Shown: positions 36,971-49,455 of the stretch, in pieces
Layout: each line of letters opens with the position of its first letter
Numbering within the stretch: position 1 is the stretch's first letter
DNA from: Impatiens glandulifera
Taxonomy: Eukaryota > Streptophyta > Magnoliopsida > Ericales > Balsaminaceae
Assembly (NCBI RefSeq): GCF_907164915.1
Contig: NC_061862.1
Coordinates: forward strand, 59,397,068 to 59,461,067
Direction of reading: 5' to 3'
DNA: 64,000 nt
Position numbers and translations under genes: made by a program
Notes under the pieces: generated by a model
What the model was told of the DNA's origin: nothing
The model's input: only the letters and a program-made list of their open reading frames with translations
Database searches by the model: none

Positions 36971-37288
36971 TGTGGTTAGGATTTGGATCCCAAATTTGAC
37001 ATGTTAGAAATAATTCAATCAAATGAATTACGTACATTTCAACCGTCACCAGATTTCACTATGAAGAGAAAGAAGAAATACAGAGTTTTTGTATTACATT
37101 TTATCTCTTTAGAATTCTGTCTTATCTATGTAAACTCTTAATAATAATATATTTATAGCGTAAATATTCAAGTAATAAAACCTAAACAACTATTGGTCAG
37201 GTCCAAATCCCAAATCCAGAAACAAACCCAATAAACTATAATTAACTATTGTAAAATTTATTATAAGTGTAGGCTCCATAACTCAATA
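36971..37288 (-). repeat. 3' LTR of a minus-strand Copia element
   Basis: Aligns with 41174-41536 (TTTCACTATGAAGAGAAAGA, GAATTCTGTCTTATC, TTATTATAAGTGTAGGCTCC). A polypurine tract (minus CCAAGTGAGAGAT) sits just inside at about 37289-37301. Confidence 0.8.
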
Positions 37289-37299
37289 ATCTCTCACTT

Positions 37300-40200
37300 G
37301 GAGACTAATTTCATCATCTCTCAATCGATAGCAGGTTACATCCGGTGTCTTAATGAAGAAGACCAGCTGAAGTTGTACACAACTTCAATTTCTCATTTGT
37401 CATAACTTTCGTCAACATATCAACTGAATTCTCACTCCCAGGAATTTTCTCAAGAGCTAACACTCCATCTTCTAAAGATGATCGGATGAAATGATAACGA
37501 ACCTGTATATGATTCGTTGGTCATGATAAATTGGATTCTTTGTCAAATGAATGACACTCTGACTGTCGCATCACAATACACTTCCCTCGTAGTCTTGACC
37601 CAATTTTCGCAAAAAAGTTGCAACCACATCATCTCCTTAGCAGCCTCTATCACAACAACATACTTTACCTCGCTACTAGAAAGGACAACAATTTTCTCTA
37701 ATTTTCAAACCAAACTGATTGTAGTACCTCCCAGAGTATAAATATACTCTATTGTGCTCTTCTAACTATCAACATCACCACCATTGTCAGTATCAACATA
37801 TCCTTCCAAATCCATATTAGACTTTCTAAAACACAAAGCGAGACCCATTCTTCCTCTTAAGAATAGTAGTATCCTCTTTACTACTTCCCAATATTGTCTA
37901 CCCGGGTTTTTCATTAATTTGCTAACATCTACCGCTACATGTGCTATGAAGTCTTGTCTAAACCATCGCATACATGATACAACCAATGGTAGAGGCATAC
38001 AGAACGGTGTCCATGAATTTTTTCTCATCCACTGTTGAAGGTGATTGATCTTTAGATAGTTTGAAGTGACTAGATAAGAAATGAATAACTGGTTTCGCAT
38101 CGTACAAGTTGAATCTGCTAAGAACTTTCTTCACACATTCTTCTTGTAAAAGTTTGAGAACTTCTTTATCCCAAAAAAATTCTCATCTCAATGATTTGTT
38201 TTGCATCACTCAAATCCTTCATTGCAAACTTTTTAGACAACTCTTTCTTAAGCTTGTTAATCTCATACAAGCTTTCTCTAACAATCAACATGTCATCAAC
38301 GTAAAGGAGCATAATAATGTATGATTTATCAAACCTCTTTATATAGCAACAATGATCAGCTTCACATCTCAAAAAATTGTTACTTTTCATGAAGCTATCG
38401 AACTTTTTATACTTTTGCCTTGGTGCCTATTTCAAACCATACAAACTCTTCCAAGGCTTACACACAAGCTCATCTTTTCCTTTGATTTAAAATTCTTGTG
38501 TTTGTCGCATGTAAATCTCTTCATCTAAATCACCATGAAGAAAATCATTTTTGACATCCATTTGTTGAAGATGAATGTCTCTTCACAATCAAACTCAAAA
38601 TAGTTCTGATTGTCATCAATTTGACTACTAGATAGAAAATCTCATTGTAGTCAATACCTTCCTTTTGTTGAAATCTTTTCACAACCAACCTTGCCTTGTA
38701 CATCATGGTTTTGTCATGTTCTTCTTTAATCCTGAAGATTCATTTATTATGAAGTGTTTTCTTTCCCTTTGGTAGCTCAATGAACTCCCAAGTCTGATTC
38801 GATGTCAAAGAATCTATCTCATCTTTCATTGTAGATTCTCACTTAACCGATTCATCAGATTGTATTACTTCCTCGTAGCATTTAGGTTCGCCTCTATCTA
38901 TCAACAAGATATAGTTTAGAGATGGGAACCACCTCTCGACTGATTTTTGATTTATTGACGATTTTCTCAACTATATAACCGATGTTTGCTGATTTGCCTC
39001 TAAGGCCACGTTCTCAACGATTTCATCTTTAACAATACATTGGTCTTCTTCGACCGTTGACATATATTCAGTTGGAAAATCTCTTAAATCGACTATACCA
39101 GTCTCTTCCAGTTTGGAATCACCATCTGATGTCTTCCTAACACAATCTTTGTAAAGAACCAGTTCATTGAAGATAACATTTCTTCTATGAATGATCTTCT
39201 GATTTTGATTATCTTAGAAATGATAACTAAACTCGATATCACCATAACCAATGAAAAAACATTTATTAGACTTATGATCAAGCTTGCTCCTATCACATTC
39301 ATTAGTATGAACATATGATAAAAAACTAAACACTTTTAAACGAGAAAGGTTTACATTTTTATTGCTCTAGGCTTCTTCAGAAATTCTGAATTCAAGAGGA
39401 ACAAATGATCCGCTGTTTATCAAGTAGGAATCAGTGTTAATAGCTTCTATCCATAAGGTTTTAGGAAATCCTACATGCAATCTCATGTTTCTAGCACGTT
39501 CGTTCAATGTTCGATTCATCCGTTCAACTACTCCATTCTCTTGAGGCATTCGGGGAACAATCCTCACAATACTGATCTCATTTATAGCACAATATTCTCT
39601 GAAATCTGAACTATTGTACTCGCCTCCGTTGTCGAATCTCAAGCATTTAACCTTCTGATTTGTTTTATTTTCAACCAAAGTCTTTCCCTTCTTGAAAATA
39701 ACAAATACTTCAGACTTGTTCTTCATTAAGTAAACCCATATTTTTCTTGTCGAATCATCTATAAAAGTCACATAGTAGGATGATCCTCCAATAGAAGAAA
39801 CATGTTTAGGTCCCCACACATTAGTATGTACCAACTATAACCTTTCTTTTTTCATTTCCTTCCCAATTTTTAAGAAACTCACCCGTTTCTATTTTCTAAG
39901 AATATAGTTTTCACATAATTGATGTTCAACAGACTTCATTTCTAGAATCTATTCATTCTTTAAAAGAATTTGTATCCCTTTTTCACTCATATGGCCCAAC
40001 CTGCAATGCCATAGCTCATTATTCTTTGAGTCATCAACTACAAAAACAATTATTTCTCTACAAGTTGAAGTCGTGTATAACGGTCCAGTTTTGTGACCTC
40101 GAGCAACAACTATTGCTCATTTATTCACCTTCTACGCACTATTTCTATAATTGAAACTATGACCTTCTTCATCAAGTTGTGTAACATAAATTAGATTGTG

Positions 40201-41160
40201 CATTAAACTTGTAACATGTCTTACCTTATTAATCTTCTAAATAGAACCATTTTCCATCTTCAATTTGATGTCCCCTATGCCAACAATATCTAGTGACTCA
40301 CTATCTGCGAGATAAACTTTCCCACAGTTTCCAGCCACATAATTCTCCATTAATTCTTTGTGGGCAGTGGTGTGAAAAGACACTCCCGAATCTAAAACCC
40401 ATGAATTTATCAGGCTATTAATAAACAATTCCAGTAATCAAATGTCCACTCAGACTTGGACTGAATCCTCCTACTCCTCGACATAGATATGCTCTTACCT
40501 TAGTTGAAATTTTTATCATTACCTCTATCTATATTTTTAACATTCAGAGCAGAACCTTTGAACGTTTACCATAATCAATTTTACGAACCTCTTTAGCAAG
40601 AATGCGATCTCTAACTTCAATAAATTTCAGTTTACCATTTCCAACTAAATTACTAATTGCTGCCCTCATAGTTTCTCAACTATTTGGTAGAGATGATAAT
40701 AATATTAGGGCACTAACTTCATATCCAAAATCACTCTCAACAGATAGCAATTGATTCACAATTGTATTGAATTTGTTCAAATGAGTAGTGACATAAGTAC
40801 CATCAATCATTCATAAATTAAAGAGTCTTTTCATTAGATGTACCTTATTGTTAATCGATGGTTTCTCATACATATCAGAAAGAGTTTTCATCAGACCCAT
40901 GGTGGTTTTCTCATTTGCTACATTGTGAGCAACTGTCCTAGTTAGCGTCAATCGGACAACTCCCAAACCTGTTTATCAAGGAGTTTCCATTCATCGTCTC
41001 TAGTTTTTTCACTCAAAAGAATATGAAACTTCTTTTCATAGAGATAATCCTCAATCTGCATCCTCTAGAATGCATAATATGTTCCATAAAATCTTCTAAT
41101 CCCGTGTTATATATTGTTCTCATTTGCCATCGTTTCCAATTATCTAATCTAGCCTAGCAG
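37300..41160 (-). pseudogene. Decayed Copia gag-pol, minus strand
   Basis: Domains run right to left: gag remnants (about 41160-40450), protease NSWVLDSGVSFHTTAHKEL (40428-40330), integrase VHTNVWGPKHVSSIGGSSYY and ENGVVERMNRTLNERARNMR (39834-39367), reverse transcriptase IIMLLYVDDMLIV with FAMKDLSDAKQI (38390-38166) and the RNase H side GRQYWEVVKRILLFLRG and DLEGYVDTDNGGD (38100-37762). The domains are broken into separate frames by many stops and shifts. Confidence 0.88.
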
Positions 41161-41172
41161 CTCAAATACCAG
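41161..41172 (-). other. Primer binding site of the minus-strand Copia element
   Basis: The minus strand reads TGGTATTTGAGC, a variant of TGGTATCAGAGC, two bases inside the LTR. Confidence 0.75.
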
Positions 41173-41173
41173 T

Positions 41174-41536
41174 TGTTAAAATTTGAATCCCCCAAATCTG
41201 ACCTACTTGAAATGATCTGTAAAAACGCAAGAAAATAAGAACACAAGAAGACATAAATTTATAGTGGTTCACTCAAATGAGCTACGTCCACTTCATCCGC
41301 CACCAGATTTTACTATGAAGAAGAAGGAATTCAGAGTTTTTGCCTCATACTTTATCTCTCTAGAATTCTGTCTTATCAATGTAACCTTTAATAATAACAT
41401 ATTTATAGGGTAAACATTCAGGTAATAAACCTAAATAACTCTTGGTCAAGCTCAAGCCCAAACTCAAATACAAACCCAATAAACTCTAATTAACTATTTT
41501 AGAGTTTATTATAAGTGTAAGCTTCATAACTCAACA
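41174..41536 (-). repeat. 5' LTR of the minus-strand Copia element
   Basis: TGTTAAAATTTGAATCC to ATAACTCAACA, 363 bp, paired with 36971-37288. The pair is clearly more diverged than the LTRs of the 29.9-36.4 kb element. Confidence 0.8.
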
Positions 41537-43370
41537 GACTTCTCCTCAGACTAGACGGAACGACCTTCGCTGGATCAACTAACGAACCGAAGAATGGATC
41601 TTCTCTTCAACTAGAAAACAAGATCGGAGAAAACCGCTCTCCAACTGGTTCCCTAACTGGAGACTAATCTGGTGAGTTGAAAACTGACCCGTTCAAGTCC
41701 TGAACTCCCCTTTAAAATAACTGACCTCAAGCCCTTTTAAATGACGGACCCTTAGACTTTTAATTAGAGGGATATGCTTTGTATTATAAAAAAAATGAAA
41801 TTCCCTTTTTACTTTTTATATATTTTCAACCTCATTTCTTTTGTTCCCCTTAGCAGCCCTTCCTTTAATGAGTCAACCCAGCCAGTTTTGTAACCCAATG
41901 AGTCGAATTTTTATGGTGAACTTACCACCCAAAGACCTTGAACTCCCTTTTTGAATTATCTCGAATGGTGTATCCTAGCTCAAGTTAAGATTTTTCAAGG
42001 TTCACTTTTTATTTAGCCTTCAGCATACTCACGGTTTCTACACTTGTGACTTCAAACACCCACAACTTTTGACTCGGGGCTCCTCATGAAATGAGTGAGT
42101 AGACATTGGAAAGGCCTAAGTCTTTCCTATAACTCTCATTTTTTGAGTGTCAATAAATAGAGCCCATATTGACCAGGAAAACGACTGTACAAGGACTTGT
42201 CATTGCATGTACCAATCTTGTTACGGGCGACCTAGAGGCCTACTTGACACCACTGAAAATATAACTCAAAGGGCTTTCCTATGATAGCTCATTCACCGAA
42301 AATGGACAAATGAATTGAAAGATATGAATTTGTAAAGTGATGTTTCCTTTAGTTAGACCCTAGGACTCAAATCTAGAGCATGAACTCGCTTGCATTGACT
42401 TGGCAAGTGCTCTAAACGTCGAACCATAGCTTGGGACTGATGCCATTTGAAATATGTATGGATTAGCTTTCTAACCCAAGTTGAATCACTCAAATCCACC
42501 AACTACAAATCAAGTTATGAATTGTTGAGTAAAGGGGTGTCCAGATTGATCTTTATTTACACACATTCTCTTCACGTCGATATTTCGTCTAGATATGGGA
42601 CCCCAACGTGAAATTGAGCTGAAATAGTCCATGTATAGGACTCATCCCCCTTTCCAAAACACCCAAAATGATAGAATTTCATTGAGTATTGAGGCCAGAG
42701 AAATTTTTTGAAGTTTTAAACTCATCCAAAGCTTAATGACACTTCAAAAGGCTAAAGTTCCCTTCTCTTTTTTGATAAATCCATTTTTTTCAAATAATAC
42801 ACCAATTTTACCAAAATTCAAATTTCAAATGGGAGGCCAAAACCCCTCCTCTAGTTGGTTGATCCACGTTTGACTCTCCTTTGACCCGGATTGACTCGCC
42901 GGTTTGTGAGTTGACTTGCCGGTTCAACTCGTTCTTTCGGTTTCTCATCTTTTTGAATATCTTCTGTACACAATTGCAAATAGTAATATTATACTCAAAA
43001 TTCATAATTTTTCAAAACGAACGATATAAACATGTCACACGTTTCAGAAACCGAGTTGTTATGAAAAATAGCGATTTGACCCATAAACGGGCTCCAAAAT
43101 GATTATGCGGTACATTTTATTCAACAACAATATTATACTCAAAGTTCACGATTTTTCGTGTCAATCATTTTAAAGGTATGAGGGCACTCATAACTCAAGA
43201 ATATTTTGAATTCGTCGTTTGGATCATTGTTTTTAGACTTTTTTTAATTGGTTTTCAAAAGACATTTTTATGTTTTTTTTGTTTCCCGGTCCAATAAACA
43301 ATCATGAGTGCTATATTAGACCGGGTTATTTATTGGATACCTACAGTGTAAAAATGGGGTGTCTTTAGAC
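41537..43370. other. Unclassified intergenic, possibly old LTR sequence
   Basis: Less AT-rich than the average spacer and without a supported gene. TATTATACTCAAA(A/G)TTCA(T/C)(A/G)ATTTTTC occurs twice (42988 and 43132). The composition suggests an old retrotransposon LTR, but I saw no paired copy, primer site or coding region in this window. Confidence 0.3.
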
Positions 43371-44030
43371 TTTTTTTTTTATATATACTTTATTTTTTCT
43401 CATTTGGATTGATCTTAAAACTCACGTTAGACTATTTCATAAAACTAGAATTTCAGAAAACTTGGTCCAATTTTGTTAATTCTTTCAAGATGGCTGAATT
43501 TTATATCTTAATACATGTTTCAGGATTAAATTCCTATTTGTCCATATCATTAAAAAATAAAGTTTTAAATTGAACATGGACATTTGATTACATTGTTTTT
43601 TTTTTTCTAATTTCTTCTTCTTCTTTTATTTATTTTTTAAAATTAAATTTTATGTGTCTAATTCAAATGAGGAAATGAATTGATTGAGATGAAGATGTTT
43701 ACATATTAGAATGAGATAATGAATGTAAATGCATATTTTGATGATGAGAGATTTATGTCACATGTGTTTGGTTTTCAAGAATGTATGAACTTGATGTCAT
43801 GCTTTTGAATGAATCTGATACTCTCCGTTATTATGATTATTTGAGTTTAAATGTCTTGCCTTATTAAAGTCAGGCTCGCAGCTCGCAACACAATCGACAC
43901 AAGCGAATGCACACTATTCTTTTTAGTACGACCAATAAGCAAACATATTGATATGTTGTTGGACCTAATATAGTTTTTTTTAAAGAAATAGTTAAATTGT
44001 TCTCATCATTTTATATTTTATGGTTTTTTT
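43371..44030. other. AT-rich intergenic, no gene seen
   Basis: Simple T-rich and A-rich sequence; no feature supported. Confidence 0.5.
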
Positions 44031-44035
44031 AATGA

Positions 44036-44182
44036 GAAATGATTGGTAGAGGGAATGATGTAGCGTCTGATTTGGCTGAAAAAATTAAATAATTTCTCTC
44101 TCTTCTCTTTTTTCTCTCACTTTTTCATTTTTCCAACCAATGAAGTGATGCTAAGTTATTCCCTCACCTATCACTCCTCTTT
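44036..44182. mobile_element. Small MITE-like inverted repeat
   Basis: The left end AATGATTGGTAGAGGGAATGA pairs imperfectly with the right end TTATTCCCTCACCTATCACT. The inverted similarity continues inward (GATGTAGCGTC... and GAAGTGATGCTAAG; the TTGG(C/T)TG ends). About 147 bp and non-coding. The family is uncertain. Confidence 0.5.
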
Positions 44183-44975
44183 CTTTTTTTTTATTTTTTT
44201 TTTTTTATGTTCTCTATTTTTATTTATTGAGATTTTTTAAATATTTAGAGTTATGTAAATATGTCATACAAATAATTCAAAGAATAGCAAATCTAATTCC
44301 AAATATGCTTAATATATTTTAAGTTAACAAGTTTACTATGTATCATAGTTTTATTTGAGGAGAATGTTAAAAACATGTTTAAAATGTGAGTTTCCCACAA
44401 ACTCTTCTAACACTTCTAGCTCCAAAGTTTGTTAAACACCAAGGAAAATAAAAAGATTAGAATAATAAAAGAAAACCCTCAACACAATAATAAGTGTGAT
44501 ATTTCGTCCTTATTTCAGAAAAGATAAAATAAAGCAACAAGCAAAATAAAATGAAGAAGGCATCAAGAAGAAAAAAAGCTTGCAAATAACTTAGATAATC
44601 ATGTTAACATTGAGAAAGTTGTTCAAAAAGACTAAGAAAATATTATACTTCAAGCTTCAAAAGAATGTACTCACCTCAATTGACAATATGAAATTCAAGA
44701 AAGAAAAAAAAAACTAGTTTCAATTCATAAATGTAAAAACTATGGTTATAACATTGTCAAAGTTGATGAGATCAAAATTATTCGTATCAATAAAATGGTG
44801 GCAAAAATTACATAATAACTCTCCTTCAATATTCTTCTTAACTAAGATCAATCAGAATCTCAACATTGAAGGAAATTTCACAAAAATTAATCCAAAATAA
44901 AATAAAATTTTGATATTTTTTATTTTACTCAAGATTCATAATAGATATCTTACACTTATTTGGAAAATCATTACA
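44183..44975. other. AT-rich intergenic, no gene seen
   Basis: No reading frame or repeat partner supported. Confidence 0.5.
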
Positions 44976-45715
44976 AAAGTTTTTCCTCTTAAGGCTGAAT
45001 TTAAAAATAAAAAATGATCAAACTGGCTAACTTTGTAAAAATTCAGATGAAACAGCCTCTCGCGATCTTTCTCCACTGCGTCTTTGCAAAAGCTATTTGA
45101 TTTGGATCATTCTAAAACCTCTACTTCAATCCCCAACTTGACTTTTCCAACTGGAACACACATTCCTTCCTTTCAAAACAATCACCATTTAACCACGACC
45201 AACTCTCTTACCTTGCAATATCTGTCATAAACATTTAGCAAAACATGAATATGTTCTTTTTAATACAACAAGATCAGAAAGAGAACAATCACTCTTATGA
45301 ACAGACAATGACAAATGAGCATTCTGAAAAACGAACCTTCACTTAATCAAACGCTCAAACAAAAGCTCTCGCCTCTCAATATCTCTAATGAAACTATTTT
45401 GTTTTATAGTAGATAGTGCGTATTTAAACTATTCTTCAACAACCACAATCATTGTTTGCAACAATAAAGGGGGCATTCTTTTTGCAAAGATAAAGACACA
45501 ACCAACTTCCTTCCCTAATGTGTCCGAAGCAATCACAATTCGGATGGGACTTGAATTCCTCTCACAACATCAATACTCGATCAAGTCAACAAAGCAAACA
45601 AACTTATCCTTATCTCAACAGATCATATCCAAACTTCTCTCAGCTATTTTGTATTGCATTGGCATCCTTAAAATTAATGTGAAGTATATGTATACAAGGT
45701 TAAGAGGCTGATGAT
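44976..45715 (+). pseudogene. LINE-like relic: zinc-binding tail and RNase H domain
   Basis: The plus strand shows LHCVFAKAI then a stop then FGSF (45077-45115), resembling the HLFLHCPFARALWFGS segment of the zf-RVT domain of plant L1-type LINEs. Later, 45388-45711 reads VDSAYLNYSSTTTIIVCNNKGGILFA, SFPNVSEAITIRMGLEFL and STKQTNLSLSQQIIS, which follows the plant RNase H-like (RVT_3) pattern. Stops and shifts lie between the two. It could also be a decayed host RNase H-like gene. Confidence 0.5.
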
Positions 45716-46084
45716 AAAAACATACAAACACTGTGTTTCCCATGACCATTTCATTTTCAAGAGAGCGAATTGAGTTACCACAAGCAAATCACATTCTTAA
45801 AAACATGTCAGAAATCAACCAAATATAAAACAGCAGATAACAAGCAATACAAGTAAATAAGCAAGGATGAAAAAATAAATAAAAAATCTGTAAAATGATT
45901 TCATAGCTTCTCAATTGAAAAATATTGGGAAAGAGCCTTAATCTGACCTGTAACTACAATAAAAGAAAACTACTCACAATGGCCATATAAGTTTACAGAC
46001 AGTATCAGTGTATATCATAACACTCTTTAGGGAAAATATAACATATGAGGTCAATAAAGATAGACAATTACCATATAAAATCTT

Positions 46085-46235
46085 CAGATCCGTCTGTTAG
46101 CATAGTCCTCAGGCTGGTCATTTTCTTCTTCTTTGTCCAGTTGCCCATCTCATAACGAAAAGATTGTTCTACACCAACATATTTGCCATAAGTACCATAA
46201 CTACTGTCATAATAGGACATTCCATTTCCATAGTT
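46085..46235 (-). pseudogene. Decayed last exon of a second glycine-rich RNA-binding protein
   Basis: The minus strand reads LDKEEENDQPEDYANRRI then a stop. This lines up with the C-terminus of the intact gene at 14100 ([18 protein letters not shown]), and the next bases (AGATTT) also agree. Upstream, in another frame, is a Gly/Tyr/Ser stretch (YGNGMSYYDSSYGTYGKY). A frameshift separates the two. No RRM exon could be found to the right, so it is a partial copy. Confidence 0.6.
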
Positions 46236-46548
46236 AACATACAACCATAGAAGATAAAGTATGAGTAAAGCCTTCCATAATGCAATAAAACTGATTGCTT
46301 TTAAATCTCAGAGACTGATCATGGCAACTAGTGGTTACTATCGCTTTAATGAACAAAATAACCTGAAAAAGTCTAGTGCTGGTTTACCCAATGCACCTTC
46401 CTCTTCTGTCAAGCCTCGAGACCATCTACTAGAGGAATACCTGTTATTGTTCACAAATCGAATATTACGTCGGCAAGAAGAATATCATTCCTCGGAAGCT
46501 AATTCAGAAAAAATATTATAACTAATCACCTCAAGTAATAACACTTGG

Positions 46549-47805
46549 TCAATATCTCTTACTGGAACTTCTAGAATAGTCTTGAAGTTGATGATGAAGC
46601 TTCCTATATGCATCACCAATTACAAGGCCATTGTCCTTCAACTTCTTCAACAGCTCGATGGCGTCCACAACATTTCTGTGCTGACATATTTCTTCAAGTA
46701 CTGTTTGGTATGTAATGAAATCAACTGGTATAGAGTTGACAGTCATCTCCTTCAAAATACTGACTGATTCTTCAACCTCGCCACAAAGAGCCAATGAGTT
46801 CACAAAGGAGTTATATGATATACTGCTCGGAACATATCCCTTCGTTTTCATTTCATTCCATAACTTCCTTGCATTATCTGTCCTTCCTTGGGCACACAAA
46901 CCATGGATCAAATAATCATACGAAAATGAGTTGGGAAGGCATTTATAGACTACACCCATTTGATGAAATATTCTAAGCGCGTCATTCAGATGAAGTGACA
47001 GGACATATCCCTTGATCATGGAATTTAACGTATAAATATCCGGTTCAACACCATCGTCCACCATTTGCTTGAACAATGATCTTATCGTCTCCATGTAAAT
47101 ATGATTTATGTACGAATTATGTCTCCTACTGAGAAATGCTGAGAACAGAAGATTATATGTTCTAATCGAGGGCTTGCAATCAACTTTCCTGTTATCCCTC
47201 ATGTGCTTGTATACATTGACAGCTTTACTTAATTTACGAGCCTCTGTAGAGAAGTAAATCATTGTATTGTACAATGCCTCATTACCAACTTCAGGAACTG
47301 TAAGCGCTTTGTCAATAACTTCATCCATTTCTTCATACATTTTGGCAGCACCAATCTTCTTTATCGTGATGTGATACACAGATGAATCGTGAATGAATCT
47401 AGGCTGCTTCGACGCCCATTTGAATAGCTCCAAACATACAAGAGGATCTTCTTGGAGAGTTATAATTTGGGTCAACTCTTCTGCTGTGAATCTAGGTGGA
47501 ATTTGAGCTTTTGCTTGCTCAAACAATGCTTCATCTAAAACGGGTTTTGCATCTTCTCTCAGCCTTTTGTTAATTCTTTTCCTTAAAGTCCGAGGAATGT
47601 ACTTTGTGGAGGAATGATAAGACAAATTGAACATGAATGGGCATCTGGGCATATGTTTGAGAATCCTAGGGTTTATGATTACAGAGTGACAGAATGGGAT
47701 CGCATTTACAGATAGAGAATCACAGACAGGATATGGAATTGATGGAAAAAACTGAATAATCCTGGAGTTAAGGCATAAGAAGCGATGTCTGTTAAGTGAT
47801 AACAT
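46549..47805 (-). CDS. P-class pentatricopeptide repeat protein, probably mitochondrial
   Basis: 418 aa in one exon, ATG at 47805. The first 60-70 residues are basic, rich in Ser, Arg and aromatic residues and low in acids, as in a mitochondrial presequence. Residues 85-170 form a conserved helical lead (TAEELTQIITLQEDPLVCLE, LFKWASKQPRF). PPR motifs of about 35 residues follow at roughly 178-212, 216-255, 258-292, 294-328 (FSYDYLIHGL...YVPS), 329-363 (ISYNSFVNSL) and 365-397. There are no E, DYW or SMR extensions. P-class PPR proteins bind organellar RNA and act in its processing, stability or translation; the target is unknown. A 5' UTR intron is likely (donor after 48087 GCTTCAG then GTACTG, acceptor before 47834 TTTACAG then GAGATT). 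Confidence 0.9.
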   Translation of the reverse strand: MLSLNRHRFLCLNSRIIQFFPSIPYPVCDSLSVNAIPFCHSVIINPRILKHMPRCPFMFNLSYHSSTKYIPRTLRKRINKRLREDAKPVLDEALFEQAKAQIPPRFTAEELTQIITLQEDPLVCLELFKWASKQPRFIHDSSVYHITIKKIGAAKMYEEMDEVIDKALTVPEVGNEALYNTMIYFSTEARKLSKAVNVYKHMRDNRKVDCKPSIRTYNLLFSAFLSRRHNSYINHIYMETIRSLFKQMVDDGVEPDIYTLNSMIKGYVLSLHLNDALRIFHQMGVVYKCLPNSFSYDYLIHGLCAQGRTDNARKLWNEMKTKGYVPSSISYNSFVNSLALCGEVEESVSILKEMTVNSIPVDFITYQTVLEEICQHRNVVDAIELLKKLKDNGLVIGDAYRKLHHQLQDYSRSSSKRY

Positions 47806-48086
47806 GTTATTTATTCTCCAATTCTTGTAATCTCCTGTAAATCATATAGAAATCATCTTGTCACAGTAAATAATAAACCTCCTTGAATCAAATGATCATA
47901 AGCAACTCTCAATCAAAACATGCTCAGCAAATAATAAAAAACAAATCTTTAATGAATTGATGAAACAAACACATTGCAGCAATACCATTCTACTGAAGTA
48001 AACATTAGCACAAATTCATTATAGAACTGCTTGTTTCCTAACTGAAGAAAACAGGACAATTGTTCTTGAATGCAAGAAGTCAGTAC

Positions 48087-48230
48087 CTGAAGCATGAAGA
48101 TTGATGTCGACCCTCTGTTCAGCGTCGGAAATCTCGCCGTCTACTTTCTGCCGGATTTTGGAACTGGACCGCTTGGAGTTCGAATGGAGAGATCTTAAGC
48201 TCGTTGGAAGCCCTGTTTTCCTTCAATTTT
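48087..48230 (-). other. Likely 5' UTR exon of the PPR gene
   Basis: GC-richer leader ending GCTTCAG then GTACTG at 48087, a good donor matching an acceptor at 47835, 30 bases before the PPR ATG. The upstream limit is not visible. Confidence 0.5.
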
Positions 48231-48293
48231 TTTTTTTTTCTCAACGCGACGAACCAGCAAATTCATAAGGCCCTTATAGGCCCGTTTGATATT

Positions 48294-48785
48294 TTTTTTA
48301 TTTGATTCTATTTTAAAATGAAGTTTATGATTTAAGAATGTAATTTTCATAAATATAATACGAGGATATCTGAAATGACATTTTTTATTTTATAAATGAG
48401 TTAAATTATAAATGACAAAATCATAGTAAAAGTTGATTATTTTGTAATCATAATAGTCCTAGGTACAATTATTTCATTTTTGCAACCCATCAATCTAGAG
48501 AGAAACTAATTAATGTATATATATCAAATTGGAAGAACCTATAAGAACTATTGGATGTAAGAAAAGTCGAAGGAAAATAAAAAAAAAAAAAAAAAATTCA
48601 TGAAAGAAAATTTTAAGGAAATAGAAGATTAAATATTATATCTATTATAAGGAGAGAAATGAATTATATATTAAGATACGTTTCCGTATTAAATTTTAAG
48701 TTTTCATAATTTAAATTAGAATCTCAGATAATTCAAACTGCTAGAGCTAGAATTTATATGAATATGTAGTCTAATGATTCTTTCA
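48294..48785 (+). repeat. Solo or truncated LTR related to 21.6-22.1 kb
   Basis: Blocks shared in the same order with the LTR at 21577-22235: AGTTTATGATTTA, GAAATGACATTT, AAAGATTAAATAT-like, CTATTATAA, CATAATTTAAATTAG and GCTAGAGCTAGAAT-like. The starting TGTTAG part is missing and no internal region follows. Confidence 0.6.
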
Positions 48786-48789
48786 AGAG

Positions 48790-49440
48790 TAATCTCGACA
48801 TTATTGTGTTTTGAATAATTTGAACAAACTCGTCTTAAAGGTACATGTTTTGTATTAGATGAACCGAGATTAGATGGACAAGGTTGTATTTGGATGGCAT
48901 AGGGTTAATTAGGGGAGGAAGTGAGAACTTCTTATCATGACAAGAGCTTAATTCATTCCTAGTAGGCTCTAGGGTAAGGTTAGACGATGAGACCCCAAAT
49001 TTGGAGATAAAAAAAATTATTTTTAATTGTTATTTAACTTGTACGATATGTTGTAACATATAATAGTATAAAATAATTTTGTGTTCAAATTAATAAAAAA
49101 TAATTTAGTCTAATTAGTAAGATGATTTAGTAGTACTATTAAGGTTGCGGGTTTAACTCTAGTATAAATCAATATTTTTTTTAGTTGTATGGAGTTCCAG
49201 AAGTGGTAGGGGCCGAAAATGGCTTGCCTAGCTAGTCCATTTATACAACATAACATAAAATATACCTAGTGAAATAAAAAATAAAAACACATATAATTTT
49301 TCTTTTAGGGCACCCAAATCTTCCTAAATTCATAATTAACGTCCACATGTGACCAAAATGGTAATATACTTGAGCTCATAATGCCTTAAGGAAAGGATAA
49401 TATGGCCCAAACAACAGAAATACAAGTTTTCAATATAAAT
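48790..49440. other. Intergenic, no gene seen
   Basis: Lies between the LTR relic and the 3' end of the COBRA-like gene. A short tRNA-like stretch near 49115-49170 is too weak to call. Confidence 0.5.
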
Positions 49441-49455
49441 GTGATGATAAAAGAG

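Noticed and set aside
49115..49170. Possible tRNA-derived SINE with a B-box-like GGTTGCGGGTTTAACTC
   Set aside because: There is no clear A box, no tail and no target duplication.
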